Positions 18,155-26,919 of a stretch of 64,000 nucleotides of DNA are shown piece by piece. The DNA is taken from NCBI RefSeq assembly GCF_018881575.1, contig NZ_JACVQB010000006.1, positions 179,009 through 243,008 on the forward strand, given 5' to 3'. Made by a program: the position numbers and the translations under genes. Position 1 is the stretch's first letter, and each line of letters begins with the position of its first letter. The notes under the pieces were generated by a model. That model searched no databases. It was not told where the DNA came from and saw only the letters and a list, made by a program, of their open reading frames with translations. This DNA is from Polynucleobacter sp. UK-Kesae-W10 (GTDB lineage Bacteria > Pseudomonadota > Gammaproteobacteria > Burkholderiales > Burkholderiaceae).

Positions 18155-18556
18155 TTAAGAGAGTCGGCTGCCTACCCAATAGGTGAAGACTGCAGTAGAG
18201 GCGGTAACGAAAGAGCCCCATGCAATATCGATCAAGGCAAGACGCATGGGAAAGTTGCGAATCACTGCAAGATTAGTGAGATCGTAAGTCATGTAACAGA
18301 ACAGACCAAAGAGGGCTCCATACACTAGGGCATCCATCCAAGATTGTTTGGTCAGGGCGGGAATGACAACAAAGATGCAAGCGCCAAGTGCGTAAAGAAG
18401 ATAAAAGGCTAGTCCTGCAAGCAATTTTGGCTCACCAGCCATGAGCTCACCCATTTCCTCGCGATAGAGGTTTTTGGCAAGCCCTAGAAGCCATACTAAA
18501 TCTACCGCGATTAGGGTAAATAGAAACGATAGGTAGACGCCAAAATACTTGAGCAA
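18155..18556 (-). CDS. DUF2177 family membrane protein
   Basis: This is a 133-residue protein with four predicted membrane helices and the family pattern DLVWL near the N-terminus, GALFGLFCYMTYDLTNLAV in the middle, and DIAWGSFV in the last third. The family function is not known. It precedes the SulP gene by six bases on the same strand and is divergent from uspA across 87 bases. A role linked to the SulP carrier is possible from co-transcription only. Confidence 0.85.
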   Translation of the reverse strand: MLKYFGVYLSFLFTLIAVDLVWLLGLAKNLYREEMGELMAGEPKLLAGLAFYLLYALGACIFVVIPALTKQSWMDALVYGALFGLFCYMTYDLTNLAVIRNFPMRLALIDIAWGSFVTASTAVFTYWVGSRLS

Positions 18557-18643
18557 TTCAGTTTCCCCTTGAGCTTTTATAGATCAATAATAAGTATTAT
18601 GATGGAAAGAGTGGATGTGTAGTTCAATTTAAAAGGGGTTGAT

Positions 18644-19081
18644 ATGTTTAAGCATTTATTAGTGCCGGTGGATGGCTCCGATGTGAGCAAAAAATCCTTA
18701 AAAAAGGTGGCTGAGCTTGCTAAGGCTGATGGTGCTGCGGTGACTTTGGTCTATGTTTCCGACCCGCTTCCTCCTTTGGTGTATTCCGATAGCACGATGG
18801 GCTACGGCATTTCTGCAAAAGAGCACAAAACTGTCTGTGATGCCTACGCCAAAGATGTCTTTAAGAAGGCTGCTACTGCCTTAGGTGCCAGCGTCAAAGC
18901 CAAGTCTTTGCATATTTCCAATAGCAATCTATCCGAAGGTATTTTGGATGGCGCTAAAAAAGCAAAAGCCGATGTCATTGTGATGGCTTCACATAAGCGT
19001 ACAGGCATCAAAGGAATTTTATTGGGTAGCGAAACGCACGAGGTGATTGTGCACTCTAAGTTACCTGTTTTAGTGCTCTAA
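18644..19081 (+). CDS. Universal stress protein (UspA family)
   Basis: This 145-residue single-domain Usp protein opens with FKHLLVPVDGSDVSKK. Near the C-terminus it has a nucleotide-binding segment (KRTGIKGILLGSETHEV), which suggests ATP binding. It is cytoplasmic. An AAAAGGGG site lies 6 bases before the ATG. It is monocistronic, ending in a strong hairpin at 19102. Usp proteins are often induced by oxygen limitation or growth arrest. A single FNR-like half-site lies upstream (18583-18587) but without good spacing. Confidence 0.93.
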   Translation: MFKHLLVPVDGSDVSKKSLKKVAELAKADGAAVTLVYVSDPLPPLVYSDSTMGYGISAKEHKTVCDAYAKDVFKKAATALGASVKAKSLHISNSNLSEGILDGAKKAKADVIVMASHKRTGIKGILLGSETHEVIVHSKLPVLVL

Positions 19082-19101
19082 CTTCGTATTGAGGCATCAT
19101 G

Positions 19102-19128
19102 AAAAAAGGGTCCTTGAGACCCTTTTTT
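19102..19128 (+). terminator. Bidirectional terminator between uspA and the M23 gene
   Basis: AAAAAAGGGTC and GACCCTTTTTT form a perfect stem around a CTTGA loop. The A and T runs let it act for uspA and for the convergent peptidase gene. Confidence 0.9.
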
Positions 19129-19156
19129 ATTGCTTCTTCATTGCCCGAAAACCAGA

Positions 19157-20617
19157 TTACTTGCTTGGTGGGCTGCCTAAGAGCAAAACTTCGCGCGTTA
19201 GTTGTCCACTCTCGTTATCGCGCATCGACCATAAATCCAATTGTGTTTTTGAGCCATAAGGATCTACGTAAATACCATCTTTTCTGAGTTCAAAATGCAG
19301 GTGGGGTCCAGTTGATCTGCCGGTGGTTCCAACGAAACCAATCTCGAGGCCTCGGCGCACTTCATTGCCTAATTCAAGTTCGGTGTTGTAGTTACTTAAA
19401 TGTGCGTAGTAGGTGTGATAGTTGCCAGGATGTTCTAAGACAATCAGATTGCCAAAAGCACCACTAAAGCCCATGTGTACTACTTTGCCATTGGCGACGC
19501 TGAAGATAGGGGTCCCGATGGGGGCCGCATAGTCAATACCCATATGGGCGCGATATCTTTGTTTTGTCGGTGCGGCTTGCGCTACAGGCGCATTTGCTTT
19601 GGAGCGCTTGGCTGAGCCGGCGCGGACCATACCCACACCACGTGAGATACGTCTATAACTCAAGGGGTTAGTCCAAAAGGAGCGCTCTAAGGGTTCGCCA
19701 TTGCCTGTGAAGAATGCCCCCGGAATGTCATTACGCTCGACCCAGAATGCGCTAGCAAACACCTCTTTATTGGAGGGATCAATAATTTCTACTGCCCAAA
19801 TTTGTGCCCATCGTTCGCGATCACCAAAGTCCACAATTAAGCGCACGATGCTATTGGTATTCTCCAGAGAATTATTATCTTCAGGATAAATTTGTTTGAT
19901 GATGGAGTTGAGTTCCCAAACAAGTTCAACAGGTAGCTTATCGCCTAGCTTGCGTTGATCGTATAAAACTTCTTTTAGTGGTACTCGTATTTCAGTCAGA
20001 TTCTTCGATTCATTTCTCAAGAAGTCTTGTTGCACCAAAAAGCCGCCGAATGCTGAAGGGGTGAATGTCCATACTTCAGTTCTGCTGTCCTGAATAGGAC
20101 CATTCATAATGCTTAAAGAATCAAAGCGGTTACGGGTTGTGAATGCCACTGCATATGGAATGCAGTCACCGCGCATATTGTTGAAAAAGCCTTTGGTCTG
20201 ACTTTTGAAAAATTCAGAGAAAGCCTTGTTGTCTATGCCAACACTGGCAGGTAAGTTGTCTTCATTAAAGTTGCGACGCAAACACCCTTGAGTAACCCGG
20301 TAGTCTAAATTAGCATCGCTATCGAGGGTGAGCTCATTGGGATCTTTTTTCTGGAATAAGGAGGGATTCAAGCTCATGCTATTGGACTTTGACCCTGCGC
20401 CAGCAGACTTATCTTTAAATCCTACTTGTCGGGTGTTCTGGACAAAGACTTTTTTACGTGCTGGATTGGATTTCTGGGTCTGGCTAGATTGCGCCTGGGC
20501 AATTGAACTCATTTCAGGAGCTAAGCCCAGGAGCGCGCAGCCAAACAGAGTGATGATCCCTTTAAGCAATAGGGATTGATAAGTTGCTTTTGTATTCACC
20601 TCGTAATTATCTAACAA
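19157..20617 (-). CDS. M23-family peptidoglycan metallopeptidase
   Basis: This is a 486-residue secreted LytM-type peptidase that cuts or regulates cutting of peptidoglycan cross-links. It has an N-terminal signal or anchor helix (about residues 15-42), a basic linker, a central domain of about 230 residues seen in betaproteobacterial M23 proteins, and a C-terminal catalytic domain with HMGIDYAAP, HTYYAHLS and GPHLHFEL zinc-ligand motifs. I keep the TTG start at 20617 because GGAGA sits 8 bases upstream. The next in-frame GTG at about 20596 overlaps its own candidate site. All expected zinc ligands are present, so it should be active. Confidence 0.9.
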   Translation of the reverse strand: MLDNYEVNTKATYQSLLLKGIITLFGCALLGLAPEMSSIAQAQSSQTQKSNPARKKVFVQNTRQVGFKDKSAGAGSKSNSMSLNPSLFQKKDPNELTLDSDANLDYRVTQGCLRRNFNEDNLPASVGIDNKAFSEFFKSQTKGFFNNMRGDCIPYAVAFTTRNRFDSLSIMNGPIQDSRTEVWTFTPSAFGGFLVQQDFLRNESKNLTEIRVPLKEVLYDQRKLGDKLPVELVWELNSIIKQIYPEDNNSLENTNSIVRLIVDFGDRERWAQIWAVEIIDPSNKEVFASAFWVERNDIPGAFFTGNGEPLERSFWTNPLSYRRISRGVGMVRAGSAKRSKANAPVAQAAPTKQRYRAHMGIDYAAPIGTPIFSVANGKVVHMGFSGAFGNLIVLEHPGNYHTYYAHLSNYNTELELGNEVRRGLEIGFVGTTGRSTGPHLHFELRKDGIYVDPYGSKTQLDLWSMRDNESGQLTREVLLLGSPPSK

Positions 20618-20658
20618 GGCGAGTCTCTCCGCCGATATTCATGTTGTAGTGCAGCAAA

Positions 20659-21591
20659 TTAAAGGGTCTCGTCATCTGGTGCGACTTTAAGAACGTCAAA
20701 TGCAGCTTTGAGGCGCGTTTCGTAATGACGCTTTAAGGTGGCCGCTGCTTGTGGCGACCATTCTTTAAATCCCGCTCCTTTGGCGATGCCAGTTTTGCCA
20801 CTTTTTACTAGATTGGTGACGCATGCAGGGGGCGCGGTGATGTTCGAAAGGGAGGGGTATATCAATTCAGCGGCCAAGGTCATTCCCTCCCAGCCTGAAA
20901 TTTCTTTTTGAGTCATCGGCCCCACAGCCGCATAGCGAAAACCAAAGCTATAGCGCACTGCAGTATCAATATCGTCCGGTGTGGCAACCCCATCCTCAAC
21001 GAGCGAGAGTGCTTCGCGCATCAATGCATGCTGAATGCGATTGGCCAAAAAGCCTGGAATATCTTTTTTGACTAAGACGGGTTTTTTGCCATGTGTGCGA
21101 TAGAACTCGCAGAGTTTTTGAGCTAAATCTAAGTCTGAATGTTTGCCAGCTACAACCTCTACCAAAGGAACGATATGGGCTGGCATGAAGTAGTGGGTAT
21201 TAAACATACGCGCTGCGGATGGCAGGTATTGCGCAATATCGCTTATCGGAAAGCCCGAGCTATTGCTACCAATCGGAATATGGGAGGGCACACGCTGATC
21301 AAGATCGGCAAAAAGCGCTTGCTTTAAATCGAGGCGTTCAGAAATCGTCTCAATAACCAGATCGGTGTTCTCCCAGTGATTCCAGTCTTGGAGGCTTCCC
21401 GTCAGTAGCTTGCCCCCACGCTCAGGCCATTGCGGGTGAATCGACTCCGCACATTCTTCAATAGCCTGGATGAGACCCTGCGCCTTAATTGGGTCACGCC
21501 CCAAAAGGATGGTCTGCGCTCCCGCAGCCAAAAAGTCTGCTGCAATACCAATACCCATAACCCCGGTACCAATAACCACCACTTTGCTCAT
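20659..21591 (-). CDS. 3-hydroxyacyl-CoA dehydrogenase-like NAD-dependent dehydrogenase
   Basis: This 310-residue protein has an N-terminal Rossmann fold (VVVIGTGVMGIGIAADF) and the HAD catalytic region NTHYFMPAHIVPLVEVV, followed by the helical C-terminal domain (IPGFLANRIQHALMREA). The single-domain size and the FMPAH motif place it nearer to the short HAD/L-gulonate-dehydrogenase-like group than to fatty acid oxidation enzymes. A paralogue lies at 27936-28889 on the far side of the catabolic island. It is divergent from the enolase-superfamily gene at 21697. The substrate is probably a small hydroxy acid or its CoA ester (inference). Confidence 0.82.
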   Translation of the reverse strand: MSKVVVIGTGVMGIGIAADFLAAGAQTILLGRDPIKAQGLIQAIEECAESIHPQWPERGGKLLTGSLQDWNHWENTDLVIETISERLDLKQALFADLDQRVPSHIPIGSNSSGFPISDIAQYLPSAARMFNTHYFMPAHIVPLVEVVAGKHSDLDLAQKLCEFYRTHGKKPVLVKKDIPGFLANRIQHALMREALSLVEDGVATPDDIDTAVRYSFGFRYAAVGPMTQKEISGWEGMTLAAELIYPSLSNITAPPACVTNLVKSGKTGIAKGAGFKEWSPQAAATLKRHYETRLKAAFDVLKVAPDDETL

Positions 21592-21644
21592 CGTGTGCCT
21601 ATCTAGAAGGAATGCAATAGCTTGATTATTCCCTATTCACGTTC

Positions 21645-21673
21645 ATGTCACAAAATTCGATTCTAGATACAAT
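21645..21673 (+). promoter_or_regulatory. Candidate sigma-70 promoter of the enolase-superfamily gene
   Basis: ATGTCA (21645-21650, four of six matches to -35) and TACAAT (21668-21673, five of six to -10) are 17 bases apart and 23 bases before the ATG. An AAGGAG ribosome site lies between the -10 element and the ATG. Confidence 0.45.
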
Positions 21674-21696
21674 TATTTTTTAAATAAGGAGTTGAG

Positions 21697-22830
21697 ATGC
21701 CGATTATTGAATCCGTACAGGTTGCCTCAGTAGCTGTTCCTTTGGATAAGGTCACGTCTTTTTCAACCCGAACCGTATCTGAGCGGCACTACTGTTTAGT
21801 GAAGGTACGCGGCAAAGATGGTAACGAGGGCGTCGGATTCTGTTACGTTGGTAGCGCTGGTGGCGATATTGCCAAGATTGCCGTTGAGCAGTTACTGGCC
21901 CCCAAGTTGCTTGGTCAAAACAGCCATCGCAGCGAAGGCCTATGGATGGAGATGTATGGTGAATCCATTTTGCAGGGGCGTACCGGCGCAGTCATGCGCG
22001 GCATTTCTATTTTGGATACCGCCCTCTGGGATTTAAATGCTCGTGCAGCTGGTTTGCCGCTCCACCATTATTTGGGTGCGGTAGTAGATGACCGTGTTCC
22101 AGCCTATGCCAGCGGCGGTTACTACCTTGAGGGTAAGACTCCTGCTAAATTAGGCAAGGAGATGGAGTCTTATGTACAGCAAGGATTTAAAGCGGTCAAA
22201 ATGAAGGTTGGGCGTCTCTCGCCTGCTGAAGAAGAGGCGCGCGTCAAAGCAGCTCGTAAGGCGATTGGCGATGACATTCTCTTAACCTTAGATGCTAATA
22301 ACGCCTGGCGAGATTTACCTACTGCGCTGGAATACGTCAGACGCTTTGAGGCTTACAACCCCTATTGGATAGAAGAGCCATTTTCTCCGGATGCAATCGA
22401 TTTGCATGCAGCCTTAGCACGTCAAACCAAGATCAATGTTGCTACTGGAGAGATGGAGGCTGGTCGCTGGCGTTTTAGAGAATTAATTGACGCAGGCGGC
22501 GCTGCCATTTTGCAATCAGACGCGGCAGTGTGTGGTGGTATTACAGAATGGCGTCGTATCTCGGCCTATGCAGACGCTAAAGGGATTACCGTTTGCCCCC
22601 ATTGGATGCATGATTTACATGCCCCTTTAGTTGCTGCTACACCCAATGCGCGTTTTGTTGAATTCTTCTTGGATGATCAGGTGCTCAATTTCCGGAGATT
22701 GATTAATAAGCAATTGACGTTTAAGAATGGCGATTTAATCTTGCACCAAACACCAGGACTCGGGTTTGAGTTCGATGAAGCTGCTATCAAGCTGTATGCC
22801 GGTAAAGCAGCTTGGACCAAGATTGCATAA
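21697..22830 (+). CDS. Mandelate racemase/muconate lactonizing enzyme family protein
   Basis: This enolase-superfamily enzyme has 377 residues. The N-terminal capping domain is followed by the barrel with K168-x-K170 (KAVKMKVG), metal ligands D199 (LDANNAW), E226 (WIEEP) and E252 (GEMEAG), and D275 with H302 (PHWMHD) as the second acid/base pair. This is the mandelate racemase-type active site used for racemisation or dehydration of sugar acids and hydroxy acids. Its neighbours (a DapA-like enzyme, two dehydrogenases and a TRAP transporter) suggest an acid-sugar dehydratase. It ends before a strong terminator. Confidence 0.9.
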   Translation: MPIIESVQVASVAVPLDKVTSFSTRTVSERHYCLVKVRGKDGNEGVGFCYVGSAGGDIAKIAVEQLLAPKLLGQNSHRSEGLWMEMYGESILQGRTGAVMRGISILDTALWDLNARAAGLPLHHYLGAVVDDRVPAYASGGYYLEGKTPAKLGKEMESYVQQGFKAVKMKVGRLSPAEEEARVKAARKAIGDDILLTLDANNAWRDLPTALEYVRRFEAYNPYWIEEPFSPDAIDLHAALARQTKINVATGEMEAGRWRFRELIDAGGAAILQSDAAVCGGITEWRRISAYADAKGITVCPHWMHDLHAPLVAATPNARFVEFFLDDQVLNFRRLINKQLTFKNGDLILHQTPGLGFEFDEAAIKLYAGKAAWTKIA

Positions 22831-22836
22831 GCTAAA

Positions 22837-22870
22837 AATAATGAAGCCCGCATCTGCGGGCTTCATTATT
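22837..22870. terminator. Bidirectional intrinsic terminator
   Basis: AATAATGAAGCCCGC and its exact complement form a 15-bp stem around ATCT. It separates the convergent enolase-superfamily and TRAP permease genes and can serve both. Confidence 0.9.
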
Positions 22871-22891
22871 GATGGTGACTAGATCTTGAGA

Positions 22892-24904
22892 TTAGGAAGA
22901 TCTTGGATTGAGTTTGAAATGGGTAATGGTTTGAGTTATCAATACCAAACCAAAACCCACAAAGCCCACTAAATCCGCCTCGGTTGAGGGGTAAGCTAAA
23001 GCGACTCCAGAGATCACCATAATGACACGCTCAAACACTTTGGTCTTCTCAATAAACCAGCCCTGTAAACCACCTGCTAAACAAATAATTCCTACGACAG
23101 CAGTAAAGGAGACCCAAGCGATTTGCATCCAATCCGCCTTTTCAAGCGCATCGGTTGACCCCATTAACAGCAAGCTCACACCAGATTGGTCGAGCACAAA
23201 CATAAATGGCACCAGAATTGCTGGAGCAACATATTTCCAAGTTTGTAAGGTTGTTTTATAAGGATTACCTTTGCAAATAGCAGCTGCGGCAAAAGGTGAC
23301 AGTGCGGTTGGTGGGGAGACCTCAGATAGAACGGCGTAATAGAAGATAAACATATGAGCTGCAAATGCCGGCACACCTAAATTAATGAGGGCAGGTGCAG
23401 CGATCACTGCGCAAATAATGTAAGAGGCAGTTACTGGAACGGCAAGTCCAACTACCCAAACAACCAACGCTGTAAAAATGGTAGTTAAGAGTAATGAGCC
23501 GCCAGCGTACTGAATCACAATTGAGCTAAATTTCAGGCCCAAACCGGTGAGGGTGACAGTTCCCACAATTAAGCCAGCGCCAGCACAGGTAGCGGCAATC
23601 GCCAATACCCCAGTGGATCCTGAGGCTAGTGCCTTTGTGAGGTTGGAGTTGTATAAACCGGAAAGAATAGGCTCCTTGCCTTTGAACCAAGCCCAGGGAA
23701 TGATGGCGGTATCTTCTCGCAACATGCTGGAGAAGGCAGAGACTACGGTTGCCCAAAAGACCGACATCACTGGAGAGAAGCCCATCAACATGAACACCAC
23801 AATGGAGATGAGCGAGAAGAAATGAAACCAGTATTTCTTGGTCAGCTGCCATGCGCTCTCAGCAGATTCAAAATGAATGTTTTTCATGCCGTACTTGCGT
23901 ACGTCAATTTCTACCATCACAAATAAGCCGAGGTAAAAGAGAATCGTTGGAATGGTTGCCATAAGCAACACATCTAAGTAAGAGATCTTGAGGAAATCCG
24001 CAATCAAAAAGGCGGCGGCACCCAGTACTGGTGGAGAAATGATGGCGCCTAGACCACCCGCTGCTAATAGGCCACCAGCAGCATTCTTCTCATATCCCAC
24101 CTTATCGAGCATCGGTGCAGCCACCGAGCCAACGGTTACCGTAGTAGCAACACCAGAACCAGAAGGGCCCCCAAGCAAGAAGGATGACATCACAATAGTT
24201 CTACCTACCCCAGAAGATTTGCCTCCCATGGCGGCAAAAGAGAAGTCAATAAAGAACTTTCCTGCGCCAGTAAATTGCAAGAAGGCGCCAAAGATGGTGA
24301 ATAGAATGATGAGCGTAGCGGAGACGTCAACAGCCGTGCCATAGATGCCTTCTAAGGTCATGTACATGTAGCCAACGAGACGATCCAAGTCGTATCCTTT
24401 GTGGGTCCAGGGCGCTGGCAAATAGTTGCCAAAGAGTGCGTACAGCAAAAATAGCACGGTCACGGTTACCAAAATCATGCCGTTCGTTCTTCTAACGCTT
24501 TCGAGAATGAGTAGGATTAATGCAATGCCCACCATGACATCGGTTGAGTTGGGGGCGGTATTGCGATCCATGAAATCATCACCACCACTTAAGATGTAAT
24601 AGGCAATCGCAACCGAGGCAAGCGCGAATACGATGTCCCAGGGCATCAGGCGATTTTTAAAGCAGGTAGCAATCGGGAAACTCAGGAAGACTAAAAATAA
24701 GACTAGAGCAACGTGGATGACTCTTAATTCTTGGGTGGGGACAATTGAATAAGCAGCATAGAGGTGAAAGAGGGACATGCCCACTGCCACTAAAGTGATG
24801 AACTTGGCTAACAATCCCTTGTAGTCATTAGAGTCACCCTCTTCTTGTTTGATGAAGGCATCTAGTTTTTCTTGGGTCTCGTTGTCAATGACGTTTTGAT
24901 TCAT
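22892..24904 (-). CDS. TRAP transporter fused 4TM/12TM permease
   Basis: This 670-residue membrane protein fuses the small (DctQ-like, about residues 25-160) and large (DctM-like, about 190-640) TRAP permease subunits, the usual form for TAXI-type TRAP systems. Family motifs include GGPSGSGVATTVTVGSVAAPML and SEVSPPTALSPFAAAAI. It imports organic acids with a sodium or proton gradient after delivery by the binding protein encoded just upstream at 24995. A GGAG site precedes the ATG. The pair forms the uptake arm of the 22892-27849 operon. Confidence 0.94.
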   Translation of the reverse strand: MNQNVIDNETQEKLDAFIKQEEGDSNDYKGLLAKFITLVAVGMSLFHLYAAYSIVPTQELRVIHVALVLFLVFLSFPIATCFKNRLMPWDIVFALASVAIAYYILSGGDDFMDRNTAPNSTDVMVGIALILLILESVRRTNGMILVTVTVLFLLYALFGNYLPAPWTHKGYDLDRLVGYMYMTLEGIYGTAVDVSATLIILFTIFGAFLQFTGAGKFFIDFSFAAMGGKSSGVGRTIVMSSFLLGGPSGSGVATTVTVGSVAAPMLDKVGYEKNAAGGLLAAGGLGAIISPPVLGAAAFLIADFLKISYLDVLLMATIPTILFYLGLFVMVEIDVRKYGMKNIHFESAESAWQLTKKYWFHFFSLISIVVFMLMGFSPVMSVFWATVVSAFSSMLREDTAIIPWAWFKGKEPILSGLYNSNLTKALASGSTGVLAIAATCAGAGLIVGTVTLTGLGLKFSSIVIQYAGGSLLLTTIFTALVVWVVGLAVPVTASYIICAVIAAPALINLGVPAFAAHMFIFYYAVLSEVSPPTALSPFAAAAICKGNPYKTTLQTWKYVAPAILVPFMFVLDQSGVSLLLMGSTDALEKADWMQIAWVSFTAVVGIICLAGGLQGWFIEKTKVFERVIMVISGVALAYPSTEADLVGFVGFGLVLITQTITHFKLNPRSS

Positions 24905-24954
24905 GTCTCCGCCTATTTGCTAATTTATATTTATTTTTTGAACTGCATTAATGC

Positions 24955-24979
24955 AAAAGGGGTGAGATTCACTCACCCC
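24955..24979 (-). terminator. Intercistronic attenuator between TAXI and permease genes
   Basis: GGGGTGAG and CTCACCCC form an 8-bp stem with loop ATTCA. On the minus strand it ends in TTTTGC, a weak terminator. It could lower permease expression relative to the binding protein, or protect the 3' end of the binding-protein mRNA. Confidence 0.65.
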
Positions 24980-24994
24980 CATCTATAACTTAAG

Positions 24995-25945
24995 TTAGTT
25001 TACTTTAACGTTTTTCTCTTTAAAGTATTTCAGTGCTCCAGGATGGAAATCAACTGGTGTTGATTTCTGTTTCTGGTTTTCCAGACTGATGCTCATAAAT
25101 TCTTGGTGGGTGCGCACCAACTCTAGCTTGTTATCGAAGATGGCTTTCGTAATCTTATAGGCCTGATCATCGGGCATATTGGCGTTCACCACCAAGATGT
25201 TGGCAACGGCCGCTACTTTATTGTCTTTAGCCATACCGCTGTAGGTTGCCTTTGGAATATTGGCTACAAAATAAAGATTGCCATATTTCTTATTCATGGC
25301 AGCAACTTCTTCGCTGGTGTCGATCATCACAATCTTCGTTCCAGGAGTATTTGCTAAGTCAGTTACCGCTGCTGTTGGCAACCCGCCTACCCAAAAGAAG
25401 GCATCGATCTTGCGATCTTTAATGGCGTTGACAGATTCTGCAACGCTTAGGCGCTCACGTTTGACATCCTTATCTTTATCAATACCAGCTGCCTCCAGCA
25501 AGCGGAAGGCCATCACTTCAGTTGCACTTCCGGGGGCGCCAGTGCTAATACGCTTGCCTTTGAGATCCTTCATGGATTTGATGCCAGTCGAATCTACGGT
25601 AACAACGTGCATGAGGTTGGGGTAGAGCACTACCAGGGTTCGCAGATCTACTTTTTTGCCGGTAAATTTACCTTCGCCTACTTGGGCATCTTTGGCAGCA
25701 TCTGCCATCGAGAAGCCAACATATGGCTTGCCTGTACCGATGAGATTTAGATTATCGACTGAGCCCCCAGTAACCTCTGCAGTAGCCGACATGCCGGGAA
25801 CTTTGCTTGAAAGTACAGAGGCTAAGCCGCCACCCATTGGATAGTAGACGCCGCCAGTACCGCCGGTGGCAATCGAAATATTTTGCGCCTGCGCGCTGGC
25901 CCACAAAAAGCTGAGAGATAGCACAACGACTTTAAGTAATTTCAT
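24995..25945 (-). CDS. TAXI-family TRAP solute-binding protein
   Basis: This 316-residue periplasmic protein has a signal peptide (residues 1-20, cleavage after ASAQA) and the TAXI signature IATGGTGGVYYPMGGGLA. It delivers a carboxylate-type solute to the fused TRAP permease downstream. An AGGAG site precedes the ATG by five bases. Unlike the TAXI protein at 1596 it has no C-terminal membrane helix. The ligand is unknown but should match the enzymes encoded upstream in the same operon (a DapA-like enzyme and a hydroxyacid dehydrogenase). Confidence 0.94.
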   Translation of the reverse strand: MKLLKVVVLSLSFLWASAQAQNISIATGGTGGVYYPMGGGLASVLSSKVPGMSATAEVTGGSVDNLNLIGTGKPYVGFSMADAAKDAQVGEGKFTGKKVDLRTLVVLYPNLMHVVTVDSTGIKSMKDLKGKRISTGAPGSATEVMAFRLLEAAGIDKDKDVKRERLSVAESVNAIKDRKIDAFFWVGGLPTAAVTDLANTPGTKIVMIDTSEEVAAMNKKYGNLYFVANIPKATYSGMAKDNKVAAVANILVVNANMPDDQAYKITKAIFDNKLELVRTHQEFMSISLENQKQKSTPVDFHPGALKYFKEKNVKVN

Positions 25946-25980
25946 GAAAGTCTCCTATTGAATTTTTTAATATGGATGCA

Positions 25981-26907
25981 TTAAAGACCAGGCATGCTGA
26001 AATGAATCGCCTTAAGTTCGCTTAGTAGCTGCGCTTGTTGCTCGGCGCTTAACTGCATGAGTGGTGGGCGAACTCTGAGCCATTCTGGGTCATTGCTATA
26101 GTGGGCCACAGCGGTTTTCATACCGGCAATCATTTGGTATTTAGAAAATACGCCGCGTACTTGATCAAGGCTTGCTTGGCGCTCGTCAGCGTTGGACTCT
26201 CTCCAATGCGCTGCTAAATCTGCAATCGCTTTTGGATTGATATTTGCAGTAGCGGAGATACAGCCAACCCCACCAGCACGCAGAGCGCGCATCAGGAATA
26301 CTTCACTGCCAGCATAGACGCGGAAGCCTGCGGGAGCTAATAGTTTGATGACTGACTCCGTGTAAGCCCAGTCGCCAGAGCTATCTTTCATGCCAACCAC
26401 AGTCTTTGGATATTCTTTTGCAAGACGTTCTAGCAGTGAAAGGCTTAAGTTAATTTTGGTAACAGGCGGAATGTTATAGATATAAATTTGTAGTGCAGCA
26501 CTACCTACTTTTTGAATCACCTCAGAGAAGTAGGCAAATAGTCCATCGTCACTCACATCTTTGTAATAAAAAGGCGGCAACATCAGCACGCCAGCACATT
26601 TGTGATTGACTGCATGGCGAGTCATATTCACAGTTGCATCAATAGAGGTGGCGCCTGTGCCCGGCATCATATGTTCGGGATTGAGGCCACCTTCGATCAG
26701 CGTAGTTAAGGTGCTCATCTTTTGTGGGGCAGACATGGAGTTTGCTTCAGAGTTGGTGCCGAAAATAGCCTGGCCAACACCATTCGCTTCTAACCATTGA
26801 CATTGCTTGAGCAATTTTTGGGCATCAGGACTGCCATCCGCCTTAAAGGGTGTTATTACCGGTGATAACACTGCTGGCAAGGTGGAAGGATGCAAAGAAA
26901 TGGTCAT
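25981..26907 (-). CDS. Dihydrodipicolinate synthase (DapA) family lyase or dehydratase
   Basis: This 308-residue TIM-barrel class I lyase has Schiff-base K174 (VVGMKDSSGDW) and general acid/base Y144 (IYIYNIPP). The substrate loop reads GTNSEANS instead of the GTTGE of true DapA, so lysine synthesis is unlikely. Relatives include 2-keto-3-deoxy-sugar-acid aldolases, 5-keto-4-deoxyglucarate dehydratases and hydroxyproline pathway enzymes. It lies 12 bases from the hydroxyacid dehydrogenase gene and 35 from the TAXI gene on the same strand. A sugar-acid or hydroxy-keto acid substrate is my inference. Confidence 0.88.
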   Translation of the reverse strand: MTISLHPSTLPAVLSPVITPFKADGSPDAQKLLKQCQWLEANGVGQAIFGTNSEANSMSAPQKMSTLTTLIEGGLNPEHMMPGTGATSIDATVNMTRHAVNHKCAGVLMLPPFYYKDVSDDGLFAYFSEVIQKVGSAALQIYIYNIPPVTKINLSLSLLERLAKEYPKTVVGMKDSSGDWAYTESVIKLLAPAGFRVYAGSEVFLMRALRAGGVGCISATANINPKAIADLAAHWRESNADERQASLDQVRGVFSKYQMIAGMKTAVAHYSNDPEWLRVRPPLMQLSAEQQAQLLSELKAIHFSMPGL

Positions 26908-26919
26908 GCTGACTCCGTT

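Noticed and set aside
25981..26907. True dapA for lysine synthesis
   Set aside because: The GTTGE loop is replaced by GTNSEAN and the gene lies in a transport operon.
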